The notes below the pieces were generated by a model that saw nothing but the letters and a program-made list of their open reading frames with translations, had not been told where the DNA came from and searched no databases. A program made the translations under genes and the position numbers. A DNA stretch of 64,000 bases from the NCBI GenBank assembly GCA_905234625.1, contig CAJOIC010000004.1, positions 1-64,000 on the forward strand. The letters run 5' to 3'. Positions 57,345 to 64,000 of the stretch are shown here, one piece after another. Numbering within the stretch: the first letter of the stretch is position 1; every line of letters starts with the position of its first letter. The DNA comes from an uncultured Oscillospiraceae bacterium. GTDB taxonomy: Bacteria > Bacillota > Clostridia > Oscillospirales > Oscillospiraceae.

Positions 57345-58574
57345 ATGAGAATGACGGACAATCATCCGGATGTCTTGTATGTGCGGATGCTGGGCGGGTT
57401 TTCCGTCAACTGGAACGGCAAGCTCATCGCGGGCGGCTCTAAGGCCAGCGAATCCCAGTTCACCTATCTCCTGCAGATCCTCATCCACAACCGGGAGCAG
57501 GGAGTCAGCCGCGACCGGCTGGAGGAGCTGCTTTTCGAGGACCGGGACCTGAGCAACGTCCACCACGCGCTCCAGAGCATCATCTATAACGCCAAGAAGC
57601 GCCTGGAGAAGGCGGGACTGCCTCCGGTGAACTATATCGAGCAGCGCAAGGGCGTGTTCTATTGGACGGACGAGCTGACCCTCGTGGAGGACGCCCGGGA
57701 GTTCGAGGCCCTGCATGTCAAGGCCGGTGAGACAGCGGATCTGGACGAGCGTCTCGTGCTGTACATGGACGCCTGCCATCTCTACGGCGGGGAATTCCTC
57801 CCGTCCCAGACGGCGGTGATCTGGGCAGCACGGGAGGCCCGGCGCTATCGGGAGATGTTCTGCGATTGCGTGGAGCAGGCCGCGCAGCTGATGCGGGTGA
57901 ACCACGACTTCTTCCAGATGGAGGAGCTGGGGAAATACGCCTCGAAGATCGACCCGCTGGCGGACTGGGAGACCGTGACCATGGAGGCGCTGGCCTCCCT
58001 GGGACGGTATGAGGAAGCCCGCAAGCTCTATGACGACACGGTGCAGTACTATTTCAACGAGCAGGGGCTGCGGCCGTCCAGGAAGCTCATGGATCAGTTC
58101 GAACGGCTGGGCTCGGAGATGCAGCACCGGCACGCTGCCCTGGACCAGATCCAGCAGGAGCTCAGCGGCTCCAATGACGACGCTCCCGGCGGGTATCTCT
58201 GCAGCTACCCCGTGTTCTCGGGCATTTACAGCATGGTGGAGAGGATGCTGGAGCGGGGCGGACAGTCGGTCTACCTCATGCTGTGCACGGTGGTGGACAG
58301 TAAGGGCAATCCTATGAAGGAGGGGCTGGTGCTGGAGGAACTGTCGAAACGCATGGGCGACGCTGTGCGCAGGACGATCCGGCGGGGCGACGCCATGACC
58401 CAGTACGGACAGGGCCAGTATCTCGTGCTCCTGGTGAATACGACCCGGGAGGACTGCGGCATCATCCAGCGGCGCATCAATCAGCGCTTTATCGTCGGCC
58501 GCCAGCGCACCGGCATCGAATACTATGTGAACAGCGTTGTCTGGAACCCGGAGCTGGGCGCGGAGAGGGGCTGA
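57345..58574 (+). CDS. BTAD/SARP-type regulator with a degenerate GGDEF domain
   Basis: 409 aa. An N-terminal winged-helix (YVRMLGGFSVNWNGKLI ... SVHHALQSIIYNAKKRLEKAG-type region) and a BTAD helical domain (about residues 110-260) resemble SARP regulators. The C-terminal 150 residues look like a GGDEF domain whose active site has decayed (YGQGQYLVLL in place of GGDEF). It may bind cyclic di-GMP or a nucleotide and control the pilus genes upstream. It starts 30 bp after pilT. Confidence 0.82.
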   Translation: MRMTDNHPDVLYVRMLGGFSVNWNGKLIAGGSKASESQFTYLLQILIHNREQGVSRDRLEELLFEDRDLSNVHHALQSIIYNAKKRLEKAGLPPVNYIEQRKGVFYWTDELTLVEDAREFEALHVKAGETADLDERLVLYMDACHLYGGEFLPSQTAVIWAAREARRYREMFCDCVEQAAQLMRVNHDFFQMEELGKYASKIDPLADWETVTMEALASLGRYEEARKLYDDTVQYYFNEQGLRPSRKLMDQFERLGSEMQHRHAALDQIQQELSGSNDDAPGGYLCSYPVFSGIYSMVERMLERGGQSVYLMLCTVVDSKGNPMKEGLVLEELSKRMGDAVRRTIRRGDAMTQYGQGQYLVLLVNTTREDCGIIQRRINQRFIVGRQRTGIEYYVNSVVWNPELGAERG

Positions 58575-58578
58575 GTCC

Positions 58579-59190
58579 ATGGGGAAAGGAAGAACGCAGT
58601 GGTATATCGGCGCGCCTAACGGCGTGATCCTGTGCGTGAACGGCACGGACCGCGGACAGCTCAGCGGTGAGCTGTGGCACAGCTATAGCGCGGAGCCTGT
58701 GTCGTTTCTTACCATCGAGCAGATGATGGGGACGATGGAGAAGCTCTACGACTGGCTGAGCTTCCCGTATCGGGGGACCAATCGGCGCAGCTTCACGGAG
58801 ACGGAACCACGACCGGTATCAATGGAGGAGAGAAATAAGATCATGAGCGACATAAACCTTCTTAGCAAGCACGGCGACCTGGGCACCTTCATCGTCCGGG
58901 TCCAGCATCGGCAGAACAGCAGCTGGCAGGGGCGCATCACCTGGATGGAGGAGGATAAGACCATCCAGTTCCGGTCCGTCTGGGAGATGATCAAGCTCAT
59001 CGAGAGCGCGGTGGACACCGTCAGGAGGATCCCGCCGACGCCGCCTGGTTCTCGCCGGAGGATCGGCCCGCAGACACAGACACCCTTTGAACAGAAGGAA
59101 AGAGTCCTGCTGACGATCGACGCACGCAGAGGATACGGAGTCGGTATGGACGAAGGCCCCGGCAGCGCCTGGGCGGACCGTTTGCAGTAA
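58579..59190 (+). CDS. Hypothetical two-part protein following the BTAD regulator
   Basis: 203 aa, soluble. The first half (QWYIGAPNGVILCVNGTDRG ... LSFPYRGTNRRSF) and the second (DLGTFIVRVQHRQNSSWQGR ... IQFRSVWEMIKLIESAV) look like two separate small domains; the second resembles short stand-alone proteins common next to such regulators in Clostridia. Start at ATG 58579, 4 bp after the regulator stop. Function unknown; the C-terminal tail is Pro/Arg-rich and probably disordered. Confidence 0.7.
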   Translation: MGKGRTQWYIGAPNGVILCVNGTDRGQLSGELWHSYSAEPVSFLTIEQMMGTMEKLYDWLSFPYRGTNRRSFTETEPRPVSMEERNKIMSDINLLSKHGDLGTFIVRVQHRQNSSWQGRITWMEEDKTIQFRSVWEMIKLIESAVDTVRRIPPTPPGSRRRIGPQTQTPFEQKERVLLTIDARRGYGVGMDEGPGSAWADRLQ

Positions 59191-59198
59191 AAAGAAAA

Positions 59199-59226
59199 AC
59201 CGCAGCCGATTAGGCTGCGGTTTTGA
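59199..59226. terminator. Bidirectional terminator between the pilus operon and hppA
   Basis: ACCGCAGCC-gatta-GGCTGCGGT with A-run before and TTTT after. Confidence 0.88.
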
Positions 59227-59240
59227 TTTCAAGAGGGGTA

Positions 59241-61301
<2,061 letters not shown>

Positions 61302-61508
61302 TGTGAATCACTCCTAAACCTTATAGTTTGTATCAGACTAATTTATTTTATACTTTCTGTGTTGATTTTTCAAATCAAAAGTGACAATTTATCATTAAAA
61401 ATGTTCTTTTTGTGAGATATAGCAATTATTATCAAAGCATCCTATGAGAATTTAACAAAAATATACGGCTGTTTTTGTCACATATTCCACAAAGACGGAG
61501 ACGCGGGG
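61302..61508. promoter_or_regulatory. AT-rich leader/promoter region of hppA
   Basis: A 207-bp gap with much lower GC than its surroundings. On the minus strand a possible -35 TTTGAA, 16 bp and TATAAA are seen, plus a 7-3-7 palindrome TTGATTT-ttc-AAATCAA (61362-61378) that overlaps the -35. No terminator for the hydantoinase gene was recognised, so read-through into this region is possible. Confidence 0.5.
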
Positions 61509-62864
61509 TCACAGAGCGGGAACATCGCGCCGAAGGTAGGCGCCCCGGCCCTGACGGAGACAGCGTCCGTCCCTGGCGGTCAGCTCGCCCCGGAGATAGA
61601 CCTGCCGGGCCCTGCCGGTGATAGTCATGCCCTCCCAAGGGGAGTTGTCGCAGGCGGTCTCCTGGACGGAGGGATCGATGACGCCCCGGTACGCCGGGTC
61701 CCAGACCACGATGTCCGCGTCGAAGCCCGGATCAAGCGCGCCCTTTTTCCCCCAGAGGCCGAAGGCCTTCGCGGGGGTCTCGCTCAGAAGGCGGCACATG
61801 TCCTCCGGTGTGATCCGTCCGGCGGAAACGCCCGCGGTCCAGACCACGGAGGGGCGGAACTCCACTCCCGGCAGGCCGTTGGGGATCTTGGAGAAGTCTC
61901 CGCGGCCCAGCTCTTTCTGCCCCCGGAAATTGAAAGAGCAATGATCGGTGGAGAGGATGTCGATCCGTCTGTCCTCCACGGCGGCCCAGAGGGCGTCCGC
62001 GTCCGCCTGAGAGCGGATGGGGGGAGAGCAGACGAATTTCGCGCCCTCGAAATCCGGACGGGCGTAGACCTCCTCCGTCAGGGTGAGGTACTGGGGGCAG
62101 GTCTCGGCCAGGACGGTCTGCCCGCCCGCGCGGGCCTTGTCCAGCATAGCGAGTCCCTCCCGGGTGGACAGATGGACGATCCAGGGCCGCCCGTCAGCCT
62201 CCCGGGCCAGCTCCAGGAACCGCGCCACCGCCAGGGCCTCCACCTGGTTGGGGCGGGAGACGGGGTGGTATTCCGGTCCCGTCTTCCCGGCGGCCAGGAG
62301 CCTCGCCGTGTTTTCCGTCACCGTGTCCCCCAGCTCGCAATGGCAGCCCACGACGCCCCCAAGCTCTCCGGCGGCAGCCAGGAAGGATCGCAGATCGCCG
62401 TCGTTCAGGCGCAGAGCGTCATAGGCCATGTAGCCCTTGAAGCTGGTGATCCCGGCGTCGAGCATGGCGGGCATCTCCCGCCTGGTGCGCTCGTTCCAGT
62501 CGGTGACGGCCATGTGGAAGCCGTAGTCACAGGAGCAGCGCCCGTCGGCCCGGGTGTGCCACACGTCCAGGGCCTCGGCCAGGGTATGGCCCCGGTCCTG
62601 GGTAGCGAAGTCCAGGATGACGGTGGTGCCTCCGGCCACGGCGGCCGCTGTACCGGAGGGGAAGGAGTCCGCCGTCACCGTGCCGGACACTGGCATGTCC
62701 AGGTGGGTGTGGGCGTCGATGAAGCCGGGAAAGAGCAGACAGCCGGAAACGTCGATGACTTCGTCCGCGTTCCCGGGCGGGACGATGCGTCCGCCGTCGA
62801 TGTATATATCCCGTTTTTCCTGACCGCCGGGGGAGACGACGGTCCCGCCGGTGAGCTTTTTCAT
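61509..62864 (-). CDS. Dihydropyrimidinase/hydantoinase-type amidohydrolase
   Basis: 451-aa metal-dependent cyclic amidase that opens a hydantoin, dihydropyrimidine or related ring. The metal sites are in DAHTHLDMP (about residue 59), SFKGYMAYD (carboxylated Lys, about 150), GCHCE and STDHCSF. I start at ATG 62864, which overlaps the preceding stop as ATGA; GGCGG lies upstream. Coupling with a PLP-dependent lyase suggests a two-step breakdown of a nitrogen-rich compound. The track's longer start reads through the PLP gene and is wrong. Confidence 0.9.
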   Translation of the reverse strand: MKKLTGGTVVSPGGQEKRDIYIDGGRIVPPGNADEVIDVSGCLLFPGFIDAHTHLDMPVSGTVTADSFPSGTAAAVAGGTTVILDFATQDRGHTLAEALDVWHTRADGRCSCDYGFHMAVTDWNERTRREMPAMLDAGITSFKGYMAYDALRLNDGDLRSFLAAAGELGGVVGCHCELGDTVTENTARLLAAGKTGPEYHPVSRPNQVEALAVARFLELAREADGRPWIVHLSTREGLAMLDKARAGGQTVLAETCPQYLTLTEEVYARPDFEGAKFVCSPPIRSQADADALWAAVEDRRIDILSTDHCSFNFRGQKELGRGDFSKIPNGLPGVEFRPSVVWTAGVSAGRITPEDMCRLLSETPAKAFGLWGKKGALDPGFDADIVVWDPAYRGVIDPSVQETACDNSPWEGMTITGRARQVYLRGELTARDGRCLRQGRGAYLRRDVPAL

Positions 62865-64000
62865 TTCGCCGCTTCCTCGTTGAAGGCCTCGATGAGCTCG
62901 TCGATGGCGGCGGCCTGCTTGTGTACGTCCGCAAACTCCGTGCCGTACCAGAGGGCGTTCAGCTCCTCCACGGTCTTGCCCTGCTGCTCCACCCAGGTGT
63001 AGTACTTGAGGTTGTGGACCCGCTTGCGCTCGGCGTAGGTCAGCTCCAGCAGATTGTCGGTCTTCTGGGCCTGGAGACGGCGGGCGAAGTCCACCGCGGC
63101 CTTCACGGGGGTGTATTCGCCGTCCGCCAGCCGAAGCTCCTCCAGGCGGCTGCCGTACATGGCGAAGGAGTCCGTCAGCACCGTGGCCACCACGTCCTGC
63201 TCCGTGAACTCGTAGTACTTCGCCATCTTGATGCAGCACAGGAGGTTCGCGATGCCGGAGATGCCCAGCCAGCTGAGCTTTTCCACGAACTCCGGGTCGA
63301 GGCCCAGCTCCCGGATGAGGAAGATGACGCCCTCGGGCTCGTTGAACAGCCGCAGCAGCTCCTGGCTGTCGTTGTCGTCGATATCGATGACCATGTCGGT
63401 GTTTTTGACATTATGGATCCAGGGGACGTGCTTGTCGCCGATGCCCTCGATGCGGTGGCCGCCGAAGCCGTTGTCCAGCAGGGTGGGGCACTGCAGGGCC
63501 TCGCCCGCGGCGAGCTTCAGACCGGGATAGAGCTCCTTGAGCCTGTCGCCGGAGCCGATGGCCCCCGCGGAGCCGGTGGTGTAGCACGCGCCGGCGAAGC
63601 GGTCCCCGGGGCGGCGGATGAGCTCGAAGACCTCCGCCATGGCGGAGCCCGTGACCTCATAGTGCCAGAGGTGGTTGCCCATCTGCTCGAACTGGTTGAA
63701 GATCATGTTGGCGGGGTCCTCGGCCAGCTCGTGGGTCTTGTCGAAGATCTCCTTGACGTTCGACTCGCAGCCCGGGGTGGCGATGATCTCCGCGCCGATG
63801 GAGCGCAGCCACTCAAAGCGCTCCCGGCTCATCTCCTGGGGCAGGATGCCGATGGCGTGGACGCCGAGGAGCTTGGAGTTGAAGGCGCCGCCCCGGCAGT
63901 AGTTGCCGGTGGAGGGCCATACGGCCTTTTGGCGCTCGGAGTCGAAGCGGCCGGTCACCAGCTCCGGCACCAGGCACCCGAAGGACGCGCCGACCTTGTG
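62861..64000 (-). CDS. PLP-dependent enzyme, cysteine synthase/diaminopropionate lyase-like, 5'-truncated
   Basis: At least 379 residues; the N-terminus lies beyond the right edge. The visible start HKVGASFG carries the PLP-binding Lys, followed by STGNYCRGGAFNSKLLGV (substrate loop), TTGSAGAIGSGDRL (phosphate loop) and a C-terminal helical part. Fold-type II enzymes of this subfamily act on amino acids with a leaving group on the beta carbon. Similar genes occur beside hydantoinase-type genes in Clostridia. The track's GTG 63970 is internal. Confidence 0.85.
   Translation of the reverse strand, partial: HKVGASFGCLVPELVTGRFDSERQKAVWPSTGNYCRGGAFNSKLLGVHAIGILPQEMSRERFEWLRSIGAEIIATPGCESNVKEIFDKTHELAEDPANMIFNQFEQMGNHLWHYEVTGSAMAEVFELIRRPGDRFAGACYTTGSAGAIGSGDRLKELYPGLKLAAGEALQCPTLLDNGFGGHRIEGIGDKHVPWIHNVKNTDMVIDIDDNDSQELLRLFNEPEGVIFLIRELGLDPEFVEKLSWLGISGIANLLCCIKMAKYYEFTEQDVVATVLTDSFAMYGSRLEELRLADGEYTPVKAAVDFARRLQAQKTDNLLELTYAERKRVHNLKYYTWVEQQGKTVEELNALWYGTEFADVHKQAAAIDELIEAFNEEAAK

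Noticed and set aside
61362-61378. FNR/CRP site upstream of hppA
   Set aside because: The arms TTGAT/ATCAA are present but 7 bases apart, not the 4 of an FNR box, and no regulator gene is near; only a generic palindrome is reported.

Overview
The window looks like a piece of the chromosome of a high-GC anaerobic member of the class Clostridia (Bacillota), probably an Oscillospiraceae-type gut bacterium. This is inferred from the GGAGG-type ribosome binding sites, the sigma-A promoters with 17-bp spacers, the [FeFe] hydrogenase, the membrane pyrophosphatase, the PepV dipeptidase, the Fe-S serine dehydratase and a DUF4860 pilus-like cluster. The genus cannot be fixed from sequence alone. No rRNA, tRNA or CRISPR array was seen.

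Left part (1-16.6 kb): host genes. They are a 5'-truncated thiolase, a GNAT acetyltransferase with greA, an orphan molybdopterin oxidoreductase, a radical SAM enzyme, and an unexplained 338-bp structured spacer next to rarA. Next come an nth - tyrosine phosphatase - alpha/beta hydrolase operon, a leftward esterase - ATP-grasp - L-serine dehydratase group, a GtrB-like glycosyltransferase with a TetR regulator, and the PutP sodium symporter.

Middle (16.6-37.9 kb): a phage-derived island. A leftward unit encodes an S24/LexA-like repressor, a zinc-ribbon membrane protein and a rubredoxin (the last is missing from the ORF track). It faces a rightward siphophage morphogenesis block across a compact control region with three evenly spaced operators. 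The block contains a short TerS, TerL, portal, scaffold, capsid, connectors, tail tube, chaperones, tape measure, Dit/Tal-like proteins, a 1752-aa adhesin, a holin-type pair and a damaged lysin. No integrase, replication or recombination genes are present. The cluster is therefore either a decayed prophage or a domesticated particle factory (gene-transfer-agent-like). The adhesin carries a CotH-like domain, leucine-rich and InlB-type repeats and a C-terminal domain that looks like the variable region of a diversity-generating retroelement (DGR); no reverse transcriptase is in the window.

Right part (38-64 kb): host genes again. They are a large secreted beta-helix-type protein, an aminotransferase - pepV operon, an ECF sigma factor with an anti-sigma/signal-peptidase fusion, a DUF2975 - XRE - DUF4173 operon, an aquaporin, carbamate kinase, a group-B-like [FeFe] hydrogenase, and a membrane GGDEF protein. 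These are followed by a transglutaminase-like lipoprotein, a type IV pilus-like cluster (PilC, pseudopilin-like proteins, PilT) ending in a BTAD/GGDEF-like regulator, a K+-dependent membrane pyrophosphatase, and a hydantoinase-type amidohydrolase coupled to a PLP enzyme that runs off the right edge.

A recurrent signal cuts across the host part: the 11-mer AGTTTACATAA (six exact copies plus one single mismatch, either strand). It occurs in coding and intergenic DNA and is absent from the phage island; its role is unknown.
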